64,000 nt of DNA from Clostridium tepidum. GTDB taxonomy: Bacteria; Bacillota; Clostridia; Clostridiales; Clostridiaceae. Position numbers and translations under genes: made by a program. Position 1 is the stretch's first letter. The number at the start of each line of letters is the position of its first letter. The notes below the pieces were generated by a model that searched no databases, had not been told where the DNA came from, and saw only the letters and a program-made list of their open reading frames with translations. This document shows positions 39,541 through 49,258 of this stretch, one piece after another. The stretch is from the NCBI RefSeq assembly GCF_002008345.1, contig NZ_MRAE01000013.1, positions 1 to 64,000 on the forward strand, given 5' to 3'.

Positions 39541-40225
39541 ATGCATGTTTTTCTTTTATATTGTCCATATCATAACTTTCTTCATACTCATTTTTCTCTT
39601 CTTTTTCATCTTCTACTTTTTCCATCTTAGATATTGATACTTCATAAGCTACTTTAGTAATAGTTTTATCTTCTGAAATTCTCTTTTGATAATATCTGCT
39701 TTGTAACCTTCCCCAAACTCTTATATTATCTCCTACTTGTAATGTTTTACAAAATCTAGCATTTCTTCCCCATGATATATTAGGAATATAATCTGACTTA
39801 TTATAAGGTCTATTTACTGCTAATAATAAATCAGCAATTTCTCTACCAAAAGGAGTTGTCCTATATATAGGTTCCTTACATATATAGCCATCTAAAAATA
39901 TTTCATTAGGATTCTTGCTTTTTTCAATACAATATTCTATATTTCTAGCAAATACAGTTAATATAAGTCTATTACTTCCATCTACAAATTTATTGTAAGA
40001 TCTTAGCTGACCTTCTACTATAATCTCCATTCCTACTTTTAATTCCATATCTGCTAATAATCTTTCAGATACAGTTACATTTAATATATCTGATACCTCG
40101 CTTAATCTTTTAACTTCCATCTTAAAATTATAAAATCCTTCTCCGTACATTTCGTGACTGAACTGTAAATCTTCAACCACCGTTCCCTCTAAATAAATTT
40201 TATTGTTTAACATTAAATTGTCCAT
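39539..40225 (-). CDS. single-stranded DNA-binding protein with two OB folds
   Basis: About 228 residues. Two OB/SSB-like units follow each other: LNNKIYLEGTVVEDL through VFARNIEYC (about 5-105) and NPNEIFLDGYICKEPIYRTT through YEVSISKMEKV (about 107-200). An acidic tail follows (EDEKEEKNEYEESYD), but there is no canonical DDDIPF-type end. The second unit has PFGREIADLLLAVNRPYNK, the SSB core. The start is put at ATG 40225, seven bases from GAGG; ATG 40228 is adjacent. This is probably a clostridial SSB paralogue, not the essential SSB, which is normally with rpsF and rpsR. Confidence 0.8.
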   Translation of the reverse strand: MDNLMLNNKIYLEGTVVEDLQFSHEMYGEGFYNFKMEVKRLSEVSDILNVTVSERLLADMELKVGMEIIVEGQLRSYNKFVDGSNRLILTVFARNIEYCIEKSKNPNEIFLDGYICKEPIYRTTPFGREIADLLLAVNRPYNKSDYIPNISWGRNARFCKTLQVGDNIRVWGRLQSRYYQKRISEDKTITKVAYEVSISKMEKVEDEKEEKNEYEESYDMDNIKEKHA

Positions 40226-40306
40226 CATAACCCCTCTTTCCCTTAGTTTCAATTCATTCATACAACATATATTTATTATTTATATATCTAAAATATGCTA
40301 TAAAGT

Positions 40307-40804
40307 TTAAAATTTATTTGTAGAATCAATTATTTTACTCTCTATTTTAGAAATTTTTACTCCTTGTATCAAAGCAATAGTTATAATAACCATATAAGCA
40401 TAAAGATAACTTTCATTTTCATAATAAATATTTAATGGTATTTCTTGTGGCTCTATTATATTTTCATTATACATGCTTATATATCTTTGAACACAATAAA
40501 CAATTCCTATATTTTCTTGTTCCAAACTAGACAAAGTAATAGTGTTCTTATTTCCTAATCCATAAGTTATAGTAACACCTTTTATATCTAGATTTTTATT
40601 TTTAAATAAATCCATGTTTATAAAACAATATTCACAATCTATTCCATCACATTCAAAATTAATATCTCTGTTTATTACTATGTATTCACTATTTTCTATA
40701 GTGTTTTTCTCTGAATAATCCAAATCTAAATCTAATATTTTTATCATGTTACAAATATGTCTTACAAAATTTTCATCTTCTGAATATATACAAATTTTTC
40801 CCAT
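40307..40804 (-). CDS. hypothetical protein
   Basis: 165 residues from ATG 40804 (MGKICIYSEDENFVRHICNM), nine bases from AGGGG. I do not recognise a family. It starts like a response-regulator or P-loop first strand (KICIYSEDENFVRHI) and has four cysteines in DGIDCEYCFINMD and elsewhere. The C-terminal IYYENESYLYAYMVIITIAL may be partly hydrophobic. It precedes the two-OB-fold SSB gene by about 80 bases and may share its transcript. A strong hairpin abuts its ribosome binding site. Confidence 0.6.
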   Translation of the reverse strand: MGKICIYSEDENFVRHICNMIKILDLDLDYSEKNTIENSEYIVINRDINFECDGIDCEYCFINMDLFKNKNLDIKGVTITYGLGNKNTITLSSLEQENIGIVYCVQRYISMYNENIIEPQEIPLNIYYENESYLYAYMVIITIALIQGVKISKIESKIIDSTNKF

Positions 40805-40815
40805 TTTACACACCC

Positions 40816-40851
40816 CTGAAGAAAATAACTATTCTTAGTTATTTTCTTCAG
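40816..40851 (-). promoter_or_regulatory. hairpin against the ribosome binding site of the 40,307 gene
   Basis: Perfect 16-base arms CTGAAGAAAATAACTA and complement with a four-base loop. On the minus strand its last bases (CTTCAG) run directly into the Shine-Dalgarno AGGGG; no T run follows, so it does not look like an intrinsic terminator. Confidence 0.6.
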
Positions 40852-41002
40852 TTTACAATATTTTATTCTCCTGTAATCTTATTATTAATTTATCATAATA
40901 TTATATCTTTTGTGTGATAATCACCCTCTTTAGTAAAAATATTACACCTATACTACTGTTTCTATATCTTTTTAAATATTCCTTCATTTTATAATTTAAA
41001 CT

Positions 41003-41755
41003 TTAATTCTTTTTTTGTACTCCTGCTGAATCTATATAATAATTTTCTTTGTATATTAAATCCCCTACCTTTACGAATTCAAATCCCCTTTCTCTTAATT
41101 CTTTAATCATCCGTGGTAAATTCTCTGGAGTATATTTAGCCGTATTATGGAAAAGTAATATAGAACCAGGTTTAGTTTCTTTTATAACTCTTTTATATTC
41201 TAAATCTGCTCCTTCTTCCTTCCAATCAATACTATCTACATCCCATTGTATAGCATATAATCCCATTCCATTTACTGTATCCACTGCCTCACCGCTATAA
41301 CTCCCAGATGGAAATCTAAATAATTTAGTTCCTTCTCCAGTTATTTTTCTTATATTAGCATCATTAATATTTATATCTTTTATTATTCTCTCCTTAGATA
41401 TTACACTCATATTAGGATGACTATGTGAGTGGTTTCCTATTTCATGACCTTTTTCATAAATTTCTTTTACTTTATCTGGATTTTGTTCTATCCAATCTCC
41501 CACTAAAAAAAATGTAGCTTTGACATCATTTTTATCTAGAACATCTAATATTTTATCTATATATTCCTCCCCTCTACTAACATCAAAAGTAAGAGATATT
41601 TTATTTTCTTTTGTATCAACTCTATATATTGGTACTTTCTTCTTAATGCTTAATAAAACATTTTTCCCTCCAATATTAATAAAAAAAGAAATGCTTATAG
41701 CTAAAACTAAGAACAGTAAAGAAAATATCATCCTCTTTTTAAATTTATCCTTCAT
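41003..41755 (-). CDS. polysaccharide deacetylase, PdaB-like sporulation type
   Basis: 250 residues from ATG 41755 (MKDKFKKRMIFSLLFLVLAI), behind GGGGG. One N-terminal membrane anchor (about 9-30) precedes a NodB domain: PIYRVDTKENKISLTFDVSR, GHEIGNHSHSHPNMS (metal-binding His pair), FRFPSGSYSGE and ILLFHNTAKYTPENLP. TFDV in place of TFDD resembles PdaB, required for late spore stability in B. subtilis. Function in spore-cortex modification is inferred. Confidence 0.83.
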   Translation of the reverse strand: MKDKFKKRMIFSLLFLVLAISISFFINIGGKNVLLSIKKKVPIYRVDTKENKISLTFDVSRGEEYIDKILDVLDKNDVKATFFLVGDWIEQNPDKVKEIYEKGHEIGNHSHSHPNMSVISKERIIKDININDANIRKITGEGTKLFRFPSGSYSGEAVDTVNGMGLYAIQWDVDSIDWKEEGADLEYKRVIKETKPGSILLFHNTAKYTPENLPRMIKELRERGFEFVKVGDLIYKENYYIDSAGVQKKN

Positions 41756-41919
41756 TTCAATCCCCCAAATTAAATATTTCTTCATGTTTATTTATATAAA
41801 ATATATTTTTTTATATGCATTAAATAATTATTTTTTATATATTTAAAGTAATTTACATTTAATTTTTATGATATAATTATATATAAATTATTTTAACTAA
41901 ACTTTGGGGAGGAAATTTG

Positions 41920-42447
41920 ATGTTTGATGATGCTTTAGAATTAGCTGAAAATAAATTGCTGATTCTTTATGTATTTAATAGATTAGACCTTTCTATCTCT
42001 AATAATAAAATAACTGAAATTATATTAGAAAATAATCTAATTAACTACTTTACATTGCAACAATATCTATCTGAACTTGCGTCTTCTGGTTTTATTAAAA
42101 ATACAGATCAACATAAAATAATGATTACAGAAAAAGGTAATCGTGTTTTATCAATGTTTAAAGATAGAATTAGTGAAGATAAAATTCAATCTATAAATGA
42201 TTATTTAGATTCTAGATTGAATTTAATAAAAAAAGAAGTTAATATCATGGCTGATTATACTCTAGAAAATAAAGATAATTTTCTTGTAAGTCTCAGAGCC
42301 ACTGAAAATAACTTCTTATTAATGGATATAAAATTATCTGTAAATTCAAATAAAGAAGCAAAGGAAATATGCGCTAAATGGAAAAAAAATTCTACTACGA
42401 TGTATTCACAAATATTACGTATTTTAAAAGAAAAAGATGAAAATTAA
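41920..42447 (+). CDS. DUF4364 family protein
   Basis: 175 residues from ATG 41920 (MFDDALELAENKLLILYVFN), seven bases from GGGGAGG; a TTG one codon upstream is also in frame. The N-terminal half resembles a winged helix (LQQYLSELASSGFIKNTDQH then ITEKGNRVLSMF), so a DNA-binding role is possible. The C-terminal half is typical of DUF4364, conserved in clostridia with unknown function. It ends two bases from the stop of a convergent gene. Confidence 0.78.
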   Translation: MFDDALELAENKLLILYVFNRLDLSISNNKITEIILENNLINYFTLQQYLSELASSGFIKNTDQHKIMITEKGNRVLSMFKDRISEDKIQSINDYLDSRLNLIKKEVNIMADYTLENKDNFLVSLRATENNFLLMDIKLSVNSNKEAKEICAKWKKNSTTMYSQILRILKEKDEN

Positions 42448-42449
42448 TA

Positions 42450-43334
42450 TTATAATACTAAAATACCTGTAGGTTCCCCACCTATAGGTATAGATTTTTT
42501 ACTATTATTTCTAATATTTATTTTTAAAAATAAATTTTTGTAATTATCTCCTACATAAATATTATCCTTTATTTTACACACTCCTCTAGGCATGCCACCA
42601 ACAATTATATCTTTTATTTTTTCGTAATAATTTATATCAATCAAGCTAATAGTACCATCTCCAAAATTAGAAACTATACATAATTTTTCATCAACGCACA
42701 TATCAACGGGTGAATTTCCTACAGGAATTCTATATAAAAGTTTGTAATTTTTCCTAGATATTATACTTATACTTCCTTTATAATCAGAACCTAAATTACT
42801 TTCACATACCAATATATATTTGCCATCTACTGTAAAAACAGCCTTCGTTGGATAAGATCCAACTCTTATATTTTTTACTCTGTTTTCTCCTTTACAATCT
42901 ATTAATGTTATATTATCTGTCCCCATATTTGATATCATTAATATTTCATTTTGTTTATCAATAACTATGCTATGTGGTAAATCTCCACAAGGTATCTGTT
43001 TTAAAATTTTCTTTTTTACCATGTCAAATATAGTTACATTATTTAAATCACCACAAATAACATAGGCTTTATCTCCATATGCAACTACATCATTGCAATG
43101 CATTCCTATAAAATAATTTTCAACTTCTCTTCCTAGTTTTCCATCTACTATAGAAAGGGAATTGCTATAACTATTAGCTACTAACAATTTATCATTATAT
43201 TCGCATATACCATGAGGTCCAATTCTAGTAGACATATCATTATTTAAAGTTATTTTATTCTCTTCTTTAAAATTATCTATACAAACTTTAGAAATACAAT
43301 CTGTAGATGTATTGCATACATAAACATACCTCAT
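42450..43334 (-). CDS. YncE-like beta-propeller protein
   Basis: 294 residues built of repeated blades of about 42 residues with the pattern seen in NSLSIVDGKLGREVENYFIG, NNVTIFDMVKKKILKQIPCG, NITLIDCKGENRVKNIRVGS and GTISLIDINYYEKIKDIIVG. This is the YVTN/YncE propeller class. No signal peptide is visible, so it appears cytosolic. Function unknown; such proteins usually bind partners or ligands. Confidence 0.8.
   Translation of the reverse strand: MRYVYVCNTSTDCISKVCIDNFKEENKITLNNDMSTRIGPHGICEYNDKLLVANSYSNSLSIVDGKLGREVENYFIGMHCNDVVAYGDKAYVICGDLNNVTIFDMVKKKILKQIPCGDLPHSIVIDKQNEILMISNMGTDNITLIDCKGENRVKNIRVGSYPTKAVFTVDGKYILVCESNLGSDYKGSISIISRKNYKLLYRIPVGNSPVDMCVDEKLCIVSNFGDGTISLIDINYYEKIKDIIVGGMPRGVCKIKDNIYVGDNYKNLFLKINIRNNSKKSIPIGGEPTGILVL
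42465..42500 (+). terminator. terminator of the DUF4364 gene inside the convergent propeller gene
   Basis: Stem ACCTGTAGGT / ACCTATAGGT (one G-U pair) with a TCCCC loop, followed on the plus strand by ATAGATTTTTT. It lies entirely within the last codons of the opposite-strand gene. Confidence 0.6.
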
Positions 43335-43474
43335 TTTATCACCCCTCGCTCTATAATATAATATGTTAAAAATAACTAATTTGGTGATAACTCTTTTATG
43401 TTGAGCAATAAAGTTTTATGTTATATAATAATATTTGTATTATTTAACACTTAATAGTGAAAGGAGATAATAAT

Positions 43475-43732
43475 ATGTATACTTATTCACCTACTGGTGT
43501 CTGTTCAAAAAAAATAACTTTTGAAATTTCAGATAATAAGGTTATGAAAGTTAATTTTGTTGGAGGATGTGATGGTAATCTCAAAGGATTATCTAGTCTA
43601 ATCGAAGGTATGGATATTGATGACGCTATAAAAAGATTAAATGGTATAACTTGTGGTTCTAAAAATACTTCCTGTCCAGATCAATTATCTAAAGCTTTAC
43701 AACAAGCAAAACAAAATAAGGAAAGTATCTAA
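43475..43732 (+). CDS. TSCPD domain protein (TIGR03905 type)
   Basis: 85 residues from ATG 43475 (MYTYSPTGVCSKKITFEI), behind AAGGAG. Cysteines at TGVCSKK, GGCDGNLKG, ITCGSKNTSCPDQLSKAL match the family, which is related to a C-terminal domain of class II ribonucleotide reductase and may bind metal. Function unknown. Convergent with folC. Confidence 0.88.
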   Translation: MYTYSPTGVCSKKITFEISDNKVMKVNFVGGCDGNLKGLSSLIEGMDIDDAIKRLNGITCGSKNTSCPDQLSKALQQAKQNKESI

Positions 43733-43746
43733 TAAATACTTTCCTT
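43718..43746 (-). terminator. terminator of folC overlapping the TSCPD stop
   Basis: Arms AAGGAAAGTAT / ATACTTTCCTT with a seven-base loop. On the minus strand it is followed by ATTTTGTTTT. Confidence 0.65.
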
Positions 43747-43750
43747 TATA

Positions 43751-45043
43751 TTAAAATCTTATTAATTTTCTCATATCTGCCACCATATATAATGATCCAC
43801 AAACTAAAATCATGTCATCTTCTTGGCAATATTCTTTTGCTTTACTATAAGCTTTTTTATAATCATCTAAATGTTCACAGTTTTTATTATATTTCAATAC
43901 ACTATTCATTAATTCCTTTGAACTTTCTGCTCTATCATTATGTGGTGTTACTGTTATTATTTTATATGCCAATGGTACTAAGGTTTTTATCATTTCTTCT
44001 ACCTGCTTATCTTTTAATATGCCCAATATTAAAATAAGTTTATCATATTTAAAATATTTACCTATATTATCCTTTAAAGTTTTTATTCCATCTATATTAT
44101 GAGCTCCATCTAATATCGTTAAAGGATTTTTATTTACTATTTCTAGTCTAGCTGGCCACTTAACTTTTTTAAGAGCTGATATTATAGATACTTTTTCTAT
44201 TTTTATTCCTAAATTCATTAATTTTTCTACAGCCAATATAACTGCGATGCAATTTTTAATTTGATGCTCTCCTAATAAGGATAGACATATGTCATAGGTA
44301 TCTTTCTTAGTTATTAATCTAAAATTTTGAAACCCCTTATTTTTTTCTAATAATTCTATTTCTACATTTATCAAATTATCATTTACTTTTATAAGTTCAG
44401 ACTTTTTTTCCTTACATATTTTCTCTATAATTTTTTCTGATTCTTCTTTTTGAGGATACATTATAACAGGAGCTTTTTTTATTATTCCTGCTTTTTCATA
44501 AGTTATTTCTTCTAATGTTTCTCCTAAAATATTCATATGATCATAACTTATAGAAGTTATAATACTTAAAATAGGATCTAACACATTAGTAGAATCTAAC
44601 CTTCCTCCTAACCCTACTTCTATAACTGCAAAATCTACTTCTTTTAAACAAAAATAATAAAACATAGCAACAGTTATAATTTCAAATTCTGTAGGATTTC
44701 CATATCCCATATTCTCTACTTTTTCCACTACATCAGATATTTTAGTTATAATATAACTTAAATCTGTTTTATCTATATTTTCTCCATTTATTTGTATTCT
44801 TTCTTCAAATTCCTCTATGTAAGGTGATGTGTACATTCCAACTTTATAACCGCACTCTTTTAATACTGCAGAAATCATTGCAGTAGTAGAACCTTTTCCA
44901 TTTGTACCCGCTATATGTATACATTTTAATCTTTTATGAGGATTTCCTAATAACTCTAAAAGCTTTTCTGTTCTTTCTAACCCTAAATTACTACCAAACT
45001 TAGCTTTTGATTGTATATATTCTCTAGCTTCTTTATAATCCAC
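43751..45043 (-). CDS. folC: folylpolyglutamate synthase / dihydrofolate synthase
   Basis: About 430 residues. P-loop HIAGTNGKGSTTAMISAVL, then TSPYIEEFEERIQING, ITSISYDHMNILGET, the carbamylated-Lys region YEKAGIIKKAPVIMYPQ, and LTILDGAHNIDGIKTL. It adds glutamate to dihydropteroate and folates. The start is put at GTG 45043 because AGGAAG lies eight bases before it; ATG 45064 is in frame but has no good ribosome binding site. Not clustered with other folate genes here. Confidence 0.93.
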   Translation of the reverse strand: MDYKEAREYIQSKAKFGSNLGLERTEKLLELLGNPHKRLKCIHIAGTNGKGSTTAMISAVLKECGYKVGMYTSPYIEEFEERIQINGENIDKTDLSYIITKISDVVEKVENMGYGNPTEFEIITVAMFYYFCLKEVDFAVIEVGLGGRLDSTNVLDPILSIITSISYDHMNILGETLEEITYEKAGIIKKAPVIMYPQKEESEKIIEKICKEKKSELIKVNDNLINVEIELLEKNKGFQNFRLITKKDTYDICLSLLGEHQIKNCIAVILAVEKLMNLGIKIEKVSIISALKKVKWPARLEIVNKNPLTILDGAHNIDGIKTLKDNIGKYFKYDKLILILGILKDKQVEEMIKTLVPLAYKIITVTPHNDRAESSKELMNSVLKYNKNCEHLDDYKKAYSKAKEYCQEDDMILVCGSLYMVADMRKLIRF

Positions 45044-45191
45044 TTCATCACTTCCTATGTACATCTACTTTAAAAATTTTTATAATTTTTATTTATTATA
45101 ATACAAATTACAAAGTATTTTATTAAATATTGACAGGACATTTATCAAACAAATTTACCCACTAAAATTTCAAATATATATTCATATAATA

Positions 45192-45227
45192 AATACAGGA
45201 AAGCTACAAAAATATCTTTCCTGTATT
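45192..45227 (-). terminator. hairpin after valS
   Basis: Stem AATACAGGAAAG / CTTTCCTGTATT in the 317-base valS-folC gap. Only a weak T-rich tail follows on the minus strand. Nothing else of note is visible in the gap. Confidence 0.45.
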
Positions 45228-45360
45228 ATGGATACTCCTAATATTTTTATTATATACTAATCAATAATATCTTATTGTAAAATTTTTAATTATGCAATTT
45301 GATTATTTAGTAAAAGGATTATCAATGTTAACTTTAAATATAACTATTTTTAATTAAATC

Positions 45361-48006
45361 TTATTTTAATGATTCTAAACTTTCAAGTACAGATTTAAGC
45401 ATTGCTCTATATTTTTCACCTTTCTCTCTTTCTGCATTAACTACAGCTTCTGGTGCTTTAGATACAAATTTTTCATTAGCTAATTTCTTTTCCACCCTAT
45501 CTATTTCTTTTTCTAGTTTTTCCTTTTCTTTATTTAATCTTTCCATTTCTTTTTCTATATCTACTAATTCTAATAATGGTATAAATATTTCTGCCCCTCT
45601 TGTAACAACAGATACATTTTTATCTGATGTTTCTTTATTTTCTAAGAAACTAACTTCTGAAGCTGAAGCTAATTTTTCAAAATAAACTTCTCCCTCTTTA
45701 AATGATCTTTCCGCTTCATTTTCTGTTAAGTAAATCATTAATTTAGCCTTTCTAGAAGGTGGAACATTCATTTCTGTTCTAACATTTCTTATAGATTTTA
45801 TAGCTTCTATAATATATTCCATGTCTTTTTCTGATTTTTCATCTTTTAAAATTTCATCATATTCTGGCCATTTTGATATAACTATTGATTCATATTCTGT
45901 ATATAAATAAGTATATATTTCTTCTGTTATAAATGGCATTATAGGATGTAATAATTGCAATGAAGTTTCTAATACTTTATGAAGTACATTGAAAGCTATT
46001 CCTTTTGATTTTTCATTTTCTCCATATAATACTGGTTTTACAAGCTCTATATACCAGTCACAGAATTCTCCCCATATAAAGTCATAAATCTTTTGTGAAG
46101 CAATTCCAAGTTCAAATTTTTCTATATTTTCTGTAACCTCTTTAACTACTGTGTTTAGTCTTGATAATATCCACTTATCAGCTATAGTGTAGTTTCTATT
46201 ATCTTTATATTTATCCATTAAATCCTTATCTAAATTCATAAGAACAAATCTAGATGCATTCCATATTTTGTTAGCAAAATTTCTAGCAGCTTCTACCCTT
46301 TCAGGATAATATCTTATATCATTTCCTGGAGCATTTCCTGTTACTAATGTAAATCTTAAGGCATCTGCACCATATTCATCTATTACTTCTATTGGGTCTA
46401 CACCATTCCCTAAAGACTTAGACATTTTTCTTCCTTCTGAATCTCTAACTATACCATGAATTAAAACTGTATCAAATGGAATGTCATCCATACAATAAAG
46501 TCCTGAAAATATCATTCTAGCTACCCAAAAGAATATAATGTCATATCCTGTTACTAATGTATTGTTAGGATAAAAATATTTTAAATCTGGTGTTTTATCT
46601 GGCCATCCTAAAGTTGAAAAAGGCCATAGAGCTGAACTAAACCAAGTATCTAAAACATCATTATCTTGCTGTAATTTTTCACTATTACATTTTGGACATT
46701 TTGTTGGCTCTTCAGTAGCTACTATAACTTCACCACAATCTTTACAATACCAAACAGGAATTCTATGACCCCACCATAATTGTCTTGATATACACCAATC
46801 TTGAATATTTTCCATCCAGTTGAAATAAGTTTTCTCAAATCTTTCTGGTACAAACTTAACCTTTTTATTTTTTACCACATCTATAGCTGGTTTTGCAAGT
46901 TGTTCCATTTTCACAAACCATTGTTTTGAAATTATAGGTTCTATTACCGTATTACATCTATCATGGCAACTTACATTATGATTGTGCTCTTTTATTTTTA
47001 CTAAGAATCCTTCATTTTTTAGGTCTTCTACTATAGCGGCTCTAGCTTCATATCTATCCATTCCATGATATCTAGTTTCTTCATAATTAATTCTTCCATC
47101 ATCAAACATTACATTAATTTCTGGTAAGTTATGTCTTTTACCTACTTGATAATCATTAGGATCATGAGCTGGTGTTATTTTAACTGCTCCTGTACCAAAT
47201 TCCATATCTACATAATCATCCGAAACTATAGGTATTTCTCTATTAACTAATGGTAACATAAGAGTTTTTCCTACTAAATGAGCATATCTTTCATCATTTG
47301 GATTAACAGCCACCGCTGTATCACCAAGCATTGTTTCTGGTCTTGTAGTAGCTATTTCTAAATATTCATCACTACCTACTACTGGATATTTTATGTGCCA
47401 AAAATGTCCTTCATGTTCACTATATTCTATTTCTGCATCAGACAATGCTGTTTTACATTTTGGACACCAATTTGTTATTCTATTACCTTGATAAATTAAA
47501 CCTTCATTATATAATTTTACAAAGAAATGTTTTACTGCTTTATCTAGCTGTTCGTCCATAGTAAATCTTTCTCTTGTAAAATCTAAAGAACAACCTAATT
47601 TTTTAATTTGATTTCTTATTTTATCCCTATATTCATCTGTCCATTCCCATACTTTTTCAAGAAAAGCTTCTCTTCCTATTTCTTTTTTTACTATTCCCTT
47701 TTTTAACAATTCATTTTCAACTTTAACTTCTGTAGCAATACTAGCATGATCTTGACCTGGTAACCATAAAGTACTAAAGCCTTGCATTCTTTTTGTTCTA
47801 ATCAATATATCTTGAAGTGTGTCATCTAACGCATGACCTAAATGGAGTTTTCCTGTTATGTTAGGTGGTGGTAATACTATAGTATATGGTTTCTTATCTT
47901 CATCCACCTGTGGTGTAAAATATGATTTTTCTTCCCAATTTTTATAAAGTCTTTCTTCAAACTCTTTAGGATTATAATTTTTAGCCATTTCTCTTGTTTC
48001 TGACAT
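45361..48006 (-). CDS. valS: valyl-tRNA synthetase
   Basis: 881 residues. HIGH region [18 protein letters not shown] and KMSKS region [18 protein letters not shown] define the class I synthetase. Zinc-type cysteines are in [13 protein letters not shown] and [12 protein letters not shown]. The editing domain has [19 protein letters not shown], and a C-terminal coiled coil (about 810-880) is typical of ValS. Start ATG 48006 behind AGGAGG. Controlled by the upstream T-box. Confidence 0.97.
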   Translation of the reverse strand: MSETREMAKNYNPKEFEERLYKNWEEKSYFTPQVDEDKKPYTIVLPPPNITGKLHLGHALDDTLQDILIRTKRMQGFSTLWLPGQDHASIATEVKVENELLKKGIVKKEIGREAFLEKVWEWTDEYRDKIRNQIKKLGCSLDFTRERFTMDEQLDKAVKHFFVKLYNEGLIYQGNRITNWCPKCKTALSDAEIEYSEHEGHFWHIKYPVVGSDEYLEIATTRPETMLGDTAVAVNPNDERYAHLVGKTLMLPLVNREIPIVSDDYVDMEFGTGAVKITPAHDPNDYQVGKRHNLPEINVMFDDGRINYEETRYHGMDRYEARAAIVEDLKNEGFLVKIKEHNHNVSCHDRCNTVIEPIISKQWFVKMEQLAKPAIDVVKNKKVKFVPERFEKTYFNWMENIQDWCISRQLWWGHRIPVWYCKDCGEVIVATEEPTKCPKCNSEKLQQDNDVLDTWFSSALWPFSTLGWPDKTPDLKYFYPNNTLVTGYDIIFFWVARMIFSGLYCMDDIPFDTVLIHGIVRDSEGRKMSKSLGNGVDPIEVIDEYGADALRFTLVTGNAPGNDIRYYPERVEAARNFANKIWNASRFVLMNLDKDLMDKYKDNRNYTIADKWILSRLNTVVKEVTENIEKFELGIASQKIYDFIWGEFCDWYIELVKPVLYGENEKSKGIAFNVLHKVLETSLQLLHPIMPFITEEIYTYLYTEYESIVISKWPEYDEILKDEKSEKDMEYIIEAIKSIRNVRTEMNVPPSRKAKLMIYLTENEAERSFKEGEVYFEKLASASEVSFLENKETSDKNVSVVTRGAEIFIPLLELVDIEKEMERLNKEKEKLEKEIDRVEKKLANEKFVSKAPEAVVNAEREKGEKYRAMLKSVLESLESLK

Positions 48007-48099
48007 TTAAATTCCTCCTCTTATAGTTATATATTTTTATATCCTGCCATTATATATTCATCAACATATCTACCATTTTTGATGGCAGCATACTTTTTT

Positions 48100-48370
48100 T
48101 AAATAAAAAAAGGCATTTCATCCATAAAAGGACGAAAAACCTCGCGTTACCACCTTTTTTCCTGCAAAACCACAGGCTCTTGTATATTTAACGAATAAGA
48201 AATCCGTCTCTACTTACTAAACTCAGTAGAGAAGCTCCAAAGCTACCTTCAAGACAAACTGTGTATAGAAAACCTTTCAGCCTTTGAGTTTTCCTCTCTT
48301 TATACTTTTTTATCTTTACTCCTCTTTTTCAAAGCTTTATTTTATAATTTAATTTTATTATTAATCATTT
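48100..48370 (-). promoter_or_regulatory. T-box riboswitch leader of valS (Val specifier, probably GTA)
   Basis: On the minus strand AAGGTGGTAACGCGAGG is the T-box motif (about 48,142-48,158). The terminator TTCGTCC/GGATGAA leads to ATGCCTTTTTTTA. The specifier region reads TTGAAGGTAGCTTTGGAGC, giving GTA. GGCTGAAAGG lies in Stem I. The tRNA-Val in this window (anticodon TAC) would match GTA. Confidence 0.9.
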
Positions 48371-48375
48371 TATTC

Positions 48376-48405
48376 ATTATATAACTGTTACCAATATAAT
48401 GTCAA
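48376..48405 (-). promoter_or_regulatory. sigma-A promoter of valS
   Basis: TTGACA (48400-48405) and TATAAT (48376-48381) with an 18-base spacer, immediately upstream of the T-box leader. Confidence 0.8.
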
Positions 48406-48500
48406 TAACATAATTTATAAATATATATGTTTTCTTTAATGAGCAACATATATATTTATAACTATACCTAATCTTTTCATTGATTTATTTGATAAATACT

Positions 48501-49256
48501 TTATAATTTTTTAACCATTCCAATAATATCATTATAAAAATCTTCCTTTTTATAATTTCTATTAATATCACCTATAATATTTCCATCCTTTAAGAATATT
48601 ACTTTTTTACAATAACTAGCAATCTGAGCATCATGGGTTACAAGTATTATTGTCTTCTTCATATCTTTATTAATATTAATCAAACTATCTATTACAATTT
48701 GTGCAGATTTAGAATCTAAATTACCTGTTGGCTCATCTGCCAATATTAAATCTGGTTCATTAATCAACGCTCTACATATGGCTACTCTCTGTTTTTCTCC
48801 TCCAGATAATTGGTAAATATTTTTATTTAACAAATGACTAATTTCAAAATGCTTCGCCAGTTCTTCCGTTGCATTTAACATTTTATTAGTCTCTTCTCCT
48901 TCCAGAATCATTGGAAGCATAATATTTTCCTTCACAGTAAGGCCATCCATCAAATAGAAATCTTGAAACACAAAACCAATTTCTTTCCTTCGAATATCTG
49001 CAACTTCATCTTTATTAAGCTGCTTTGCACTCCTCCCTTTGAAAATAATCTCACCAGATGTAGGTTTATCAATAAATCCAAGTAGTTTCATTAAGGTTGT
49101 CTTTCCACAGCCGGACTTCCCCATAATCCCAATAAAGTCTCCTTCTTCAACAATGAAATTTAGTCCTTTTATTACCTTTATCTGAGTTCCATCATTCAGA
49201 TTACTTCCATTTAATTTATAATTACGAACCAAATTTTTTGTTTCTATCACTGCCAT
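48501..49256 (-). CDS. ABC transporter ATP-binding protein, BceA-like
   Basis: 251 residues from ATG 49256 (MAVIETKNLVRNYKLNG), seven bases from GGAGG; ATG 49262 overlaps the permease stop. Walker A is IMGKSGCGKTTLMKLLG, the signature LSGGEKQRVAICRAL, Walker B LILADEPTGNLDSKSAQ. This is the MacB/BceA class that works with FtsX-like permeases in bacitracin or lantibiotic resistance. The partner permease just upstream is frameshifted. No sensor kinase/regulator pair is adjacent. Confidence 0.88.
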   Translation of the reverse strand: MAVIETKNLVRNYKLNGSNLNDGTQIKVIKGLNFIVEEGDFIGIMGKSGCGKTTLMKLLGFIDKPTSGEIIFKGRSAKQLNKDEVADIRRKEIGFVFQDFYLMDGLTVKENIMLPMILEGEETNKMLNATEELAKHFEISHLLNKNIYQLSGGEKQRVAICRALINEPDLILADEPTGNLDSKSAQIVIDSLININKDMKKTIILVTHDAQIASYCKKVIFLKDGNIIGDINRNYKKEDFYNDIIGMVKKL

Positions 49257-49258
49257 AA

